DNA of 34,812 nt from contig JACAFA010000189.1 of NCBI GenBank assembly GCA_013388525.1, positions 1 to 34,812 of the forward strand. Direction: 5' to 3'. The DNA is from Ignavibacteriaceae bacterium. GTDB taxonomy: Bacteria; Bacteroidota; Ignavibacteria; Ignavibacteriales; Ignavibacteriaceae. The notes under the pieces were generated by a model that was not told the DNA's origin, ran no database searches, and saw nothing but the letters and a program-made list of their open reading frames with translations. Within the stretch, counting starts at the first letter, position 1, and each line of letters starts with the position of its first letter. Shown here one piece after another: positions 24,680-32,999 of the stretch. Position numbers and translations under genes: made by a program.

Positions 24680-27600
24680 TTATGAACTTTTTAACGGAAT
24701 CCTGATTCTGAAAACTGTTCCGTTGTCTGATGAAGAAATAAGTTTAATCTCACCGCCGGTGTTTTCAAGAAATCTTCTAATAAGTTTTAATCCTAATCCG
24801 AGCCCCTTTTCTTTAGTTGTAAAATTTGTTTCGAATATTTTATTCTGATTTTCAGCTAATATTCCAACTCCATCATCTGAAATATCAATTATCGAAAAAC
24901 TATCTTCAGTAGTAACATTAATATTGATATTTCGTGATTTAGCCTGAATTGAATTTCTTATAAGATTAATGAACATTCGTCTCATCTGTGAAGTATCGGA
25001 CTCAACGAATACTTTATCAGCATTTGAAGCAAATTTTATTTTTGCTTCTTCTTCTCCGAAAAGATGAACGGTATCTTTTATTACAGGTATGAGATCAAAA
25101 ACTTCAAGTTTAAGACTTGGCATTTTTGCAAAAGATGAAAACTCTGAAGCAATCTGGCTGAGATTATCAATTTGATTTAATATTGCCTGCGAAAGTTTCT
25201 TGAGTAATTCATCAAATTCAGATCTTTTATCATTATAAGACGCAACAATCTGCTGAACTGAAAGCTTCATTGGAGTAAGCGGATTTTTAATTTCGTGAGC
25301 AACCTGTTTTGCCATTTCTTTCCAGGCAGTTTCACGTTCAAGCTCAGCAATATCTTTCTGATTCTTTTGAAGTTCACCTGTCATAGCATTAAAGCCATCA
25401 AATAATTCTTTCATCTCCCCTTTTTCTTTATTAGTTAATTGAACATTCAAATCTCCCTGAGCAACTGCTTTGGTTGCTCTTGTAAGCTGCCGGATTGGAT
25501 ATGAAATTTGATTGGCAAATATTGTGCTTAAAAGAGTTATAATGATTACTGCAAAAGAATAAACTCCAAATAAAAATACATCTAAATCAACGGGCGAGTA
25601 AAAAAGTTCTATTCTATTAAATGCATCATTTACACCAAGAACAAATGATTTATTTCCGAAATCTATTTTGCGGTAGTAAGCATCGTAAGCATAGTTATCA
25701 ATTGATTCTTTTATAAGCGCTTCACGATAACTCAGATAATTCAAATTATAATGAACCTGGGAATTAAGTTTTTCAGGAATCAGACGATTTTCATAATACT
25801 CTTTTCTTGAGCTGTAAATTCTTTCTGAGTTTTCATCATAGATGGCAAAAGCAATTTTTAATTCTTTTGCTGCATTCTCAAATGCTGTGAGATAATCTCT
25901 GTCCGGATGTTTTAGTTTCTGTGCTCTGATGTGATTTTCTAAATACTCTGATCTTTTGCTTAACTCGTTGAGAATTGCAGTATTAGTTCTTTCCCTCACA
26001 ACTTCTCTGTTATATACTGCCAGTGCAATAATCGGAATTATAGAAACCAGCAAAAATGCACCGAGTAATTTTGTTCTGAACGAATATTCCAGTCTTATGT
26101 ATTTAAGTCCGATGAGAATTAAAATAACAATGAGAATAAATATGGAATGGATTAAAAATATTTTGAAAAAGTTATAAAGACTCCAGGTAACTTCTTTTTC
26201 TTTTATTGCTACTACGGTAGTTTTTTGAAAACCATCACCGTTAGTTCTCAGTATGTAAGTAATAAAGTCTTCACCATAAAAAGAAATGTTTGCAAAACCA
26301 TCTCCATCAGGTGAAAGTTTTACACTAAATATTTTTTCACGTTGTTCTTTAGAAGGGAATATATTTCCATGTGCCTGGCTGACTTTGCCATCTGTAAATT
26401 CAAAAATTCTTACAAGATTTAAATCCACAACTGAACCCAGTGCAGCTTTGTTTGATTCAAGGAAGTCTGGGAATTCTGCTGCACCAAGGTTTTCAATACT
26501 GAACCTTGCAGCTACTGCAATATAACCAGCAACTATGTTGTCATTTTCAACCGGAACTATTCCGGCAAACCCAATTCCAACCTGTGAATTTAATGGGACT
26601 ACTTTACTTGCGTTTCCGCTTTCTGATATTTGATTAAGCAACTTTTTATAATCTAAGTTTTCATCAAAACCAACAGAAAATCTTCCCAGCAGATTGAAAT
26701 TTCTATCAAGGATTACAAGTTCAGAACTTAATGATTCTCTTTGAAGAGAGCTTTTACTCCACGCAATAAAAGCTTCTGAGTCATAATTGGAATTCAGTTT
26801 ATAAAAGGATGAAATTAATCTTTCATTCTGAACTGAATTTCTCAGAGTCTCATCAACAAGATATGTTAATAATTCTTTGTTTGCCCTGTTAACTTCATAA
26901 GCAATTACTTTTAATGATCTTTTTTCAAGTTCCAGATTAAAATAGTTCAACATAGAAATTGCAATTACTGAGGCAACCAGCGATGGATAAATTATTTTCG
27001 AAGATACAGGTTTACTTCGGTAAATCAGATTTCCTATTATCAGAAAAATCAATGAGAGAAAAACAAAACACATAAAATTTGTAATCAAAGGTTCGCGCTG
27101 ATTCTGAAAAAATATGAAGCAAGCAACCTGAACAAGAATAAATAAAATGCTGAAATGAAAGATTGATTTATTGTTCCCCAGTAGTTTTAAATATTTTCCG
27201 ATAAGAAGTATAAAAGCAATTATCACAAATACTGCTGCTGAGGTAAAAATTAGAATATTTAAATTCATCAAAAGTGTTGGCAGACTGGGAATTAAATCCG
27301 GTTCTTTGAAATAGCGAATAGTTGAATCGAAAACAACACTTTTTATCGATGCAGCTAAACCGCGAATCGTATAAAATGCAAGAATGGCAAGCAAAGGAGT
27401 AGCTAAATACTTTACTAATGTAAACCTATCCGAATTATTTTCCTTAAAGTAATCAAAGATGTAAAAGAAGAATTTCATCCCTATAATCAGCAACAAAACA
27501 TTTGTAACAAAAAATTCAACCGGAGTTTTAACTATGCCCCATGCAAATGTTGATGAGAAATATGACGGATCAACGAGCGGTCCTTCAAGGAATCTTGATG

Positions 27601-28513
27601 GGAACCCTGACCAATACAAAACAAATCTAAGAATAGCAAAATAGATTATCAATGCGAGTAGTCTGACAATTCTCCACTTTATCATCCTGAAATCGGATTT
27701 CATTCCAAGCGTTAAAAACAATAGTCCGAGTATCAGCAGCAACACCTGAATACGTGCAGCCGTTTCCTGAATTTCAGTAATTTCAAAACTCAATGAAGGT
27801 TTAAAAAAACTTGCAAGACCAATTTTACTTTTGTTAGAATTTAAAAGTATTACAGAATGTTTCCTGCCATCCTTTGATGGTTGAGTGTATGGATCATAAT
27901 AAACATTAAAGACAGTATTAAAACTACCGGATAATTCTTCCGTAAAACTTACTTGCTTGTAAAATTTGTTTTGAAGTGAATAATTTTTCTCGAAAGCTTT
28001 GCTTAACAAAATATAAAATCTGTCGCCATGAAGAATTACCGTATCAATTATAGTCATATAAGTAATGAGCGGTGAGTTCAGGAAGTGGACTTCATTTATC
28101 GGATATACGAAAGGAAATATTTCCTCCTGCTTAATAGCTATTAGATTATTCCAGGCAATGATTTTTCCGTTAGGTGCAACTATTTCAATTGAAAAATCTT
28201 CATAACTCTTTTTATTGACAAGTGATATTAAATTTCCATACTCATATTCTGTGGTAACCATTGTTTGATGAAGCTCATCTTTGATTTGATTTTTTACAGA
28301 AGTGAGACGGGATTCTTTTTCAGCCAGTAAACTTTTTATGCCATCTTCGATAAAAAGAATTTTTTCAGATAATTCTGTTTCCCAGTTAGATTTTTTCTTT
28401 TCAACCAGAACAGGAGTGATAAGACCAACTGCAATAATCAAAACCAAAATAAAAAAGACGATAGCAAAATATTTTCTATCGCCTTTAAAATATGATGATA
28501 TTTTTTTACCCAT
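24680..28513 (-). CDS. Large NtrY-like multi-pass sensor histidine kinase
   Basis: A 1277-residue membrane histidine kinase. An N-terminal helix (residues 16-36) is followed by an extracytoplasmic domain, a cluster of about six to eight membrane helices (roughly residues 250-560), a second extracytoplasmic domain, more helices, and then a HAMP linker around residues 1000-1050 ('NQISYPIRQLTRATKAVAQG'). The phosphoacceptor is in 'VAHEIKNPLTPMKLS' (His near residue 1073), a form typical of NtrY. ATP-binding motifs are 'FINLIRNSIQA', 'DISDDGVGI' and 'GLGLGLKLIRR'. NtrY kinases usually pair with NtrX regulators, but none is beside it. It starts one base inside the stop codon of the secreted DUF4783-like gene and ends 11 bases before the AddA-like gene. 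The signal sensed is unknown. Confidence 0.92.
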   Translation of the reverse strand: MGKKISSYFKGDRKYFAIVFFILVLIIAVGLITPVLVEKKKSNWETELSEKILFIEDGIKSLLAEKESRLTSVKNQIKDELHQTMVTTEYEYGNLISLVNKKSYEDFSIEIVAPNGKIIAWNNLIAIKQEEIFPFVYPINEVHFLNSPLITYMTIIDTVILHGDRFYILLSKAFEKNYSLQNKFYKQVSFTEELSGSFNTVFNVYYDPYTQPSKDGRKHSVILLNSNKSKIGLASFFKPSLSFEITEIQETAARIQVLLLILGLLFLTLGMKSDFRMIKWRIVRLLALIIYFAILRFVLYWSGFPSRFLEGPLVDPSYFSSTFAWGIVKTPVEFFVTNVLLLIIGMKFFFYIFDYFKENNSDRFTLVKYLATPLLAILAFYTIRGLAASIKSVVFDSTIRYFKEPDLIPSLPTLLMNLNILIFTSAAVFVIIAFILLIGKYLKLLGNNKSIFHFSILFILVQVACFIFFQNQREPLITNFMCFVFLSLIFLIIGNLIYRSKPVSSKIIYPSLVASVIAISMLNYFNLELEKRSLKVIAYEVNRANKELLTYLVDETLRNSVQNERLISSFYKLNSNYDSEAFIAWSKSSLQRESLSSELVILDRNFNLLGRFSVGFDENLDYKKLLNQISESGNASKVVPLNSQVGIGFAGIVPVENDNIVAGYIAVAARFSIENLGAAEFPDFLESNKAALGSVVDLNLVRIFEFTDGKVSQAHGNIFPSKEQREKIFSVKLSPDGDGFANISFYGEDFITYILRTNGDGFQKTTVVAIKEKEVTWSLYNFFKIFLIHSIFILIVILILIGLKYIRLEYSFRTKLLGAFLLVSIIPIIALAVYNREVVRERTNTAILNELSKRSEYLENHIRAQKLKHPDRDYLTAFENAAKELKIAFAIYDENSERIYSSRKEYYENRLIPEKLNSQVHYNLNYLSYREALIKESIDNYAYDAYYRKIDFGNKSFVLGVNDAFNRIELFYSPVDLDVFLFGVYSFAVIIITLLSTIFANQISYPIRQLTRATKAVAQGDLNVQLTNKEKGEMKELFDGFNAMTGELQKNQKDIAELERETAWKEMAKQVAHEIKNPLTPMKLSVQQIVASYNDKRSEFDELLKKLSQAILNQIDNLSQIASEFSSFAKMPSLKLEVFDLIPVIKDTVHLFGEEEAKIKFASNADKVFVESDTSQMRRMFINLIRNSIQAKSRNININVTTEDSFSIIDISDDGVGILAENQNKIFETNFTTKEKGLGLGLKLIRRFLENTGGEIKLISSSDNGTVFRIRIPLKSS

Positions 28514-28965
28514 CAGTTAATTGAAATTTGAGCAATATACCATTTGCTGCCTGCTTTATTCAGAGTAACATAAAGGTGTGCAACTTCACGCTTACCTTTT
28601 TTTTCAAAATAATAATCACCTTTTCCATAAGAAACTGATTCTGCAGTTTTAGTCTCTTTTATTTTGAAGGAAACAACTTTGAAAGTGTTAAAAAAATCTT
28701 CCAAAATATAGTAAGCCTGGTTAGAAGAGTAATAGCCATTTACACCGTTAATTAGACTAAGGTAGGTCTGAGCAGATAAATATTGCGAAAATTTTTTAAC
28801 ATCATTATTAACAATCCCGGTTTCTATATCATTAAAAATAATTGATTGAATTTTTACTTTGTTATCGGCACCCAGATTTTTTTGAAGATTATTATCCTGT
28901 GATAAACCAGGTTTATTACCGGATATAAATAGAATTACTAGTAAAAGCAAAAATAAAGTCTTCAT
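28513..28965 (-). CDS. Secreted DUF4783-like protein
   Basis: A 150-residue protein with a signal peptide (residues 1-19, then 'KPGLSQ') and a single small domain that resembles DUF4783, an NTF2-like fold. Recognisable features are 'FNDIETGIVNNDVKKFSQYL' (helices 1-2, residues 44-63), 'GYYSSNQAYYILEDFFNTFK' and strand pairs ending 'HLYVTLNKAGSKWYIAQISI'. Such proteins are exported and of unknown function. The stop codon TGA shares its A with the start ATG of the NtrY-like kinase gene, so the two are translationally coupled and may act together at the envelope; this is inference. It is the first gene of the nine-gene minus-strand run, starting 67 bases after the FN3 lipoprotein gene. Confidence 0.75.
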   Translation of the reverse strand: MKTLFLLLLVILFISGNKPGLSQDNNLQKNLGADNKVKIQSIIFNDIETGIVNNDVKKFSQYLSAQTYLSLINGVNGYYSSNQAYYILEDFFNTFKVVSFKIKETKTAESVSYGKGDYYFEKKGKREVAHLYVTLNKAGSKWYIAQISIN

Positions 28966-29009
28966 TTGTCCCTAATTTACTTAATTCCAAATCATAAATC
29001 TATAAAAGA

Positions 29010-29029
29010 GATAGGGCTTACGCCCCATC
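29010..29029 (-). terminator. Hairpin after the FN3 lipoprotein gene
   Basis: GAT-A-GGGC, a TTAC loop and GCCC-C-ATC pair with one central mismatch. Read on the minus strand, the hairpin lies three bases beyond the lipoprotein stop and is followed by CTCTTTTATAG. It could terminate the lipoprotein transcript before the DUF4783-like gene, but the stem is short. Confidence 0.4.
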
Positions 29030-29032
29030 AAG

Positions 29033-29842
29033 TTATCGTGTCCATTGTTTTTCGAGCGGTTTTCTGTTGCCAATTACAGAAGGTTTTAATTGTCTTTCAC
29101 CTTCAACTAATTGATAAGCCCAGTCAAATACTAATCTATCGTTCGTAATATTCGAAATCCGGATCTTTGCATAGTGATTATTCCATGTCCAGATTACATA
29201 AGTATGACCAACCACAGCAATTACATCTTTTGTTGTTGACCAGCCTGATGTCGGTGCAAAAGGTATATCGTAAATATCATTTGTAGGACCCATATCCTGA
29301 ATATCGGTATCATCATATACATCTAAATAAAAAGTACCCTGGTAATTTTCAAAGAAAAAATCCACATAATCCTCATCATTATAAGCTACGACTGATTCAA
29401 GCACAAATGAAAATCCTGAATTGTTCGGGAATCTTCTGAAATCAAAAATAGCCTGGTTAAATCCTTCCGGTCTTGCTGTAGCGTAAATTACATCCTTACT
29501 TAAATCACTTTCATTACCATTATAATCATAAGCTGTTACTGCATAATAATACCTAACACCATTAACAGCTTCATCATCAATAAAATAATTGTATGGTGTG
29601 GAACCAATGATATAATATTTACCATTATAGGAATCGCTGTAATAAACGTTGTAACCTGCAAGGTCTGGTTCTCTGTTATCAAACCAGGTAAGGTCAATTT
29701 TATTATCCCCAACAAATACGTTTATTCCTGTAGGCGGAACAGGAGGAACATTGTCAATAACATATTCCGGTTCGTTCACTTCGCAGCCGGTTAAGTATAT
29801 TAAAATTATTAGTGCTATAAAAAGTTTTATTATGTTTTTCAT
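29033..29842 (-). CDS. Fibronectin type III domain lipoprotein
   Basis: A 269-residue exported protein. The N-terminus is a type II signal peptide with lipobox 'LTGC', so Cys20 is the likely lipidated residue and the protein is anchored in a membrane. An FN3 domain spans roughly residues 32-126, with 'PTGINVFVGDNKIDLTWFDN', 'DLAGYNVYYSD' and 'YYYAVTAYDYNGNESDLS', the hallmarks of the fold. The remaining 140 residues form an Asp/Tyr-rich region without a recognised domain. FN3 domains of this sort occur in bacterial surface and extracellular proteins and mediate binding. It lies between the pyr operon (a terminator intervenes) and the DUF4783-like gene, and no promoter was picked out with confidence. 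Confidence 0.85.
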   Translation of the reverse strand: MKNIIKLFIALIILIYLTGCEVNEPEYVIDNVPPVPPTGINVFVGDNKIDLTWFDNREPDLAGYNVYYSDSYNGKYYIIGSTPYNYFIDDEAVNGVRYYYAVTAYDYNGNESDLSKDVIYATARPEGFNQAIFDFRRFPNNSGFSFVLESVVAYNDEDYVDFFFENYQGTFYLDVYDDTDIQDMGPTNDIYDIPFAPTSGWSTTKDVIAVVGHTYVIWTWNNHYAKIRISNITNDRLVFDWAYQLVEGERQLKPSVIGNRKPLEKQWTR

Positions 29843-29891
29843 TTGGTCACCTCTTTTGATTTCTAAGTAGGCAGAGCCAAATGAAATGCCA

Positions 29892-29928
29892 CTAAAAAAT
29901 ATTCTAATTCCTTCGAAAAGGAAAGAAT
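29892..29928 (-). terminator. Rho-independent terminator of the pyr operon
   Basis: On the minus strand, ATTCT-TTCCTT and AAGGAA-(2-base bulge)-AGAAT form a stem around a TTCG loop, and the hairpin is followed by ATTTTTTAG. This is a good stem plus U-run 46 bases past the pyrC stop. Confidence 0.72.
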
Positions 29929-29974
29929 ATCAAACATTTCCTGTAGATAATAATAGACAGAGCTTTAGAAAATA

Positions 29975-31276
29975 TTAAGCACCTGTTAGGTCAGTCCATT
30001 GGTCATCAAAAAACATTTTTTTTCTGTTGATGACCGCAATAGATTTTCCTGTAAGAAGTCTTTTATCGAATGGAGAATTTTTAGATTTACTTTTAAATTT
30101 TGAAATGTTAACAGTCCAGACAAGATTTGGATCAAGGATGGAGAAATTAGCTATCTCGCCAATACCGAACTTTGGTATTGGAAGGTTAAGAATTTTTCTT
30201 GGATTAATTGATAGTTTATTAATGAGTTCTTCAAGACTGATTTTATTTTTGTGGAATAATTCTGAGAATGATAACCCAACTGTAGTTTCAAAACCTACGA
30301 TACCATTTGGTGCGAACTGAAATTCCGATTCCTTTTCTTCCAGTGAATGAGGCGCATGATCTGAAGCAATACAATCAATTGTACCATCTTTTAATCCTTT
30401 AATGATTGCATCAACATCCTCTTTCGCTCTCAGCGGAGGATTCATTTTCAGGTTTGTATCATAAGTCTTCAATAAATCATCTGTAAGACAAAAATGATGC
30501 GGCGTTACTTCTGCAGTAACTTTAATTCCTTTCTTCTTTGCTTCTCTAACGAGATTAACAGAATTTTTTGTACTTATATGAGCAATATGAATTCTTCCGC
30601 CTGTATATTCTGCCATCAAAATATCTCTGCTGACAATAATGTCCTCAGCTACAGATGGTAAACCCGGAAGTCCAAGCAGAGTTGAGTTAAAACCTTCATT
30701 CATTGCACCACCTGCAAGTGATTCATCTTCGCAGTGCTCTATGATTGGAGCGTTAAACATATTTGCATATTCGAATGCTCTTCTTAATACAGATGAATTT
30801 TTAATTGCAACCCCATCATCTGAGAAAGCAACCGCACCGGCATCAACCAGTTCAGCCATTGGAGAAATTATTTCACCTTTTCGAGCTACACTTGCAGCAG
30901 CAACAGGGAATACTTCAACCAAATGATTTGATGCCTGCTCTTTAATAAACTTAACAATTTCAGCAGTATCAATAGCAGGTTCAGTATTTGGCATACAAGC
31001 AATACCTGTAAAACCACCGGCTGCAGCGCTATTACAACCTGTCAGAACAGTTTCTTCATCTTCTCTGCCTGGTTCGCGAAGGTGAACGTGCATATCGAAT
31101 AATCCAGGAACAAGAATTTTTCCAGAAAAATCAAATTCTTTTGCACCTTCAATTTCTTCATTAGTAACCTCACCAATTTTAGAAATTAACCCATCTTCAA
31201 GGAGTACTGATACCCTCTTTAGATTTATTTTGTCTTCGGGATGAATAACGTCAATATTATTTAATACAACTTTCAT
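29975..31276 (-). CDS. pyrC: Dihydroorotase
   Basis: A 433-residue class I dihydroorotase that closes carbamoyl aspartate to dihydroorotate, the third step of pyrimidine synthesis. The metal-binding motif is 'DMHVHLREPG' (His63, His65). Other family signatures are 'EETVLTGCNSAAAGGFTGIA', 'CMPNTEPAIDT', 'AFSDDGVAI', 'HCEDESLAGG', 'HISTKNSV' and 'SDHAPHSLEEKE', supplying the remaining metal ligands and the catalytic Asp. It starts nine bases after the pyrB stop and ends in front of a good terminator, so it is the last gene of a three-gene pyr operon. The class I type with this length is common in Firmicutes and Bacteroidetes and differs from the short E. coli class II PyrC. Confidence 0.96.
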   Translation of the reverse strand: MKVVLNNIDVIHPEDKINLKRVSVLLEDGLISKIGEVTNEEIEGAKEFDFSGKILVPGLFDMHVHLREPGREDEETVLTGCNSAAAGGFTGIACMPNTEPAIDTAEIVKFIKEQASNHLVEVFPVAAASVARKGEIISPMAELVDAGAVAFSDDGVAIKNSSVLRRAFEYANMFNAPIIEHCEDESLAGGAMNEGFNSTLLGLPGLPSVAEDIIVSRDILMAEYTGGRIHIAHISTKNSVNLVREAKKKGIKVTAEVTPHHFCLTDDLLKTYDTNLKMNPPLRAKEDVDAIIKGLKDGTIDCIASDHAPHSLEEKESEFQFAPNGIVGFETTVGLSFSELFHKNKISLEELINKLSINPRKILNLPIPKFGIGEIANFSILDPNLVWTVNISKFKSKSKNSPFDKRLLTGKSIAVINRKKMFFDDQWTDLTGA

Positions 31277-31285
31277 AGTAGTCTT

Positions 31286-32206
31286 TTAGTTTAAAGTTCC
31301 TAATAAATACAGAACTGCCATCCTTATGGCAACTCCATTTGTTACCTGGTAAAGAATAATCTGGTTTGAACCATCAGCAACTTCTGATGATAATTCAACT
31401 CCTCTGTTTATTGGTCCGGGATGAAGTATCAGAATATCTTTACCATTTTTGTCAAGTCGTTCCTGAGTAATTCCAAAATATTTAGCATATTCCCTGATTG
31501 AAGGAAAATATTCTCTTGCTTTTCGCTCGAGCTGAATTCGCAAAACATTCAGTACATCATTCTCCTGAATTGCTTCATCTATATTGTGAATAACATCAAC
31601 TCCTAAGTTTTTTATATCTCTTGGAATCATAGTTGAAGGTCCGCAAACAGAAACTTTTGCGCCCATTGTTTTCAATCCAAAAATATTAGAAAGTGCAACC
31701 CGACTATGAGCAACATCTCCAACAATACAAACTTTCAAACCTTCAAGCCGACCTAATTTTTGCCTGATGGAATACATATCGAGTAATGCTTGAGTAGGAT
31801 GTTCGTGAGTTCCATCTCCGGCATTAATAATATTCGAACTGCAAATCTTTGTAAGATATAATGGTGAACCGGCAGCTGAGTGTCTTACAACAACCATATC
31901 AACTTTCATAGCTTCTATATTTTTAATTGTATCTTTAAAAGTTTCTCCTTTACTAACACTGCTGCCTGAAACTGAAAAGTTGATTGCATCTGCGGATAAT
32001 CTTTTTTCAGCAAGTTCAAATGATATACGAGTTCTAGTAGAGCTTTCATAGAAAAGATTTACAATTGTTTTTCCCTGAAGTGTCGGAACTTTTTTTATCG
32101 GTCTTTCGAGAATTTCTCTGAACGTGTTCGCAGTATCCAATATTGTTTGGATGTCTTCTTTAGGAACTTGCTGCAAGCCAAGTAAATGTCTGCTTGATAA
32201 TGCCAT
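31286..32206 (-). CDS. pyrB: Aspartate carbamoyltransferase catalytic subunit
   Basis: A 306-residue catalytic chain that joins carbamoyl phosphate to aspartate, the committed step of pyrimidine synthesis. The carbamoyl-phosphate-binding 'STRTR' (residues 56-60), the 'HPTQALLD' motif (from residue 136), and 'HPGPINRGVE' are all intact, as is the mobile loop 'SGSSVSKGETFKDT' near residue 80. No regulatory subunit (pyrI) gene is adjacent, so this may be a trimeric enzyme regulated at expression level, for example by the PyrR encoded just before it. It lies two bases after the pyrR stop and nine bases before pyrC. Confidence 0.96.
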   Translation of the reverse strand: MALSSRHLLGLQQVPKEDIQTILDTANTFREILERPIKKVPTLQGKTIVNLFYESSTRTRISFELAEKRLSADAINFSVSGSSVSKGETFKDTIKNIEAMKVDMVVVRHSAAGSPLYLTKICSSNIINAGDGTHEHPTQALLDMYSIRQKLGRLEGLKVCIVGDVAHSRVALSNIFGLKTMGAKVSVCGPSTMIPRDIKNLGVDVIHNIDEAIQENDVLNVLRIQLERKAREYFPSIREYAKYFGITQERLDKNGKDILILHPGPINRGVELSSEVADGSNQIILYQVTNGVAIRMAVLYLLGTLN

Positions 32207-32208
32207 CT

Positions 32209-32760
32209 TTATTCTTCCTTCCCTTCGACTTCAACCAGGTAAATAGCATCTTCTTCATCAACTTCTGTCATACGGACTTTAATTTCTTCATTTTGTGATG
32301 TGGGAATATTCTTGCCAACATAATCTGCCCTGATTGGAAGTTCGCGGTGTCCTCTGTCAACAAGAATACAAAGTTGAATTGATGCCGGACGACCTAAATC
32401 CATTATTGCGTTCATAGCCGACCGAACAGTCCGACCTGTATAGAGAACATCATCAACAAGAATTATGTGTTTTTCATTTATATCAAATGTAATATTTGAA
32501 ACTGAAACTTCCGGCTGCTTTATTCTCATACGAAAATCATCTCTATAAAGAGTTACATCAAGAACACCAAGAGGTAAGTCAGCACCATCTATTGTTTTGA
32601 GTTTGCTCTGAATTCTTCTGGCAAGAAATTCTCCCCGCGTTCGCATTCCCATTAGAATGAGATCTTTTGAGCCTTTATTCTTTTCTAGAATTTCGTGAGT
32701 AATTCTGGTGAGGATTCTGTCGAGACCTTCTGCATCTGCGACTTTAGTTTTAATCTTCAT
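32209..32760 (-). CDS. pyrR: PyrR bifunctional pyr operon regulator / uracil phosphoribosyltransferase
   Basis: A 183-residue phosphoribosyltransferase-fold protein. The PRPP-binding motif is 'LVDDVLYTGRT' (about residues 101-111), and 'LVDRGHRELPIRADYVGKNI' is the hallmark of PyrR. PyrR binds pyr mRNA when UMP or UTP is abundant and lowers expression; it also has weak uracil phosphoribosyltransferase activity. As the first gene of pyrR-pyrB-pyrC it probably controls its own operon. The start codon overlaps the stop of a 19-codon upstream ORF, and the ribosome-binding site GGAGGT lies in a hairpin, so control by translation is likely. This mechanism is inferred; no Bacillus-type attenuator was found. 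Confidence 0.95.
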   Translation of the reverse strand: MKIKTKVADAEGLDRILTRITHEILEKNKGSKDLILMGMRTRGEFLARRIQSKLKTIDGADLPLGVLDVTLYRDDFRMRIKQPEVSVSNITFDINEKHIILVDDVLYTGRTVRSAMNAIMDLGRPASIQLCILVDRGHRELPIRADYVGKNIPTSQNEEIKVRMTEVDEEDAIYLVEVEGKEE

Positions 32761-32816
32761 ACAAAAATACCTCCTGAACTTCTATTCGTGGAGGTAATAA
32801 TATTTTTTTTGTTCAT
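32757..32816 (-). CDS. Candidate 19-codon leader peptide upstream of pyrR
   Basis: An ATG at 32816-32814 opens a 19-codon reading frame (MNKKNIITSTNRSSGGIFV) ending in a TGA at 32759-32757 that overlaps the pyrR start codon (ATGA). It has its own purine-rich ribosome-binding site (GGAGAAGGAA). Translating it would pass through the hairpin that hides the pyrR ribosome-binding site, so ribosomes on it could open that hairpin and be reused at pyrR. The peptide itself does not resemble anything known and is too short for codon evidence; the case rests on its position. Confidence 0.45.
   Translation of the reverse strand: MNKKNIITSTNRSSGGIFV
32768..32796 (-). promoter_or_regulatory. Hairpin hiding the pyrR ribosome-binding site
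   Basis: On the minus strand TACCTCC (32796-32790) pairs perfectly with GGAGGTA (32774-32768), the latter being the pyrR Shine-Dalgarno sequence. An inner GAA/TTC pairing leaves a six-base loop TAGAAG above a small internal loop. A stem with an internal loop and hexaloop is the general shape bound by PyrR in other bacteria. Confidence 0.6.
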
Positions 32817-32841
32817 TTCCTTCTCCATCTCGCCGGATAGA

Positions 32842-32870
32842 ATTAAAGGTTAATAAATAATTAATTTCAA
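32842..32870 (-). promoter_or_regulatory. Possible pyr operon promoter
   Basis: On the minus strand TTGAAA and TTTAAT are separated by 17 bases, and the predicted start would give a leader of about 20 bases before the 19-codon ORF. The region is AT-rich, so chance matches are likely. Confidence 0.35.
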
Positions 32871-32942
32871 TTCAAAATTACAAAAAAAATGAAGCAGAAA
32901 AAATCATTACCCGTTTTATTACAAGTAATCTTTTTAAAATAA

Positions 32943-32970
32943 AAAAGGGATCATATTTCAGATCCCTTTT
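32943..32970 (-). terminator. Rho-independent terminator of the OmpA-family gene
   Basis: AAAAGGGATC and GATCCCTTTT form a perfect 10-bp stem around ATATTTCA. On the minus strand it is followed by TTATTTTAAAAAG. It lies 29 bases past the stop of the OmpA-family gene. Confidence 0.85.
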
Positions 32971-32999
32971 CAAAGATAATAAATATTTATTTATTTAGA

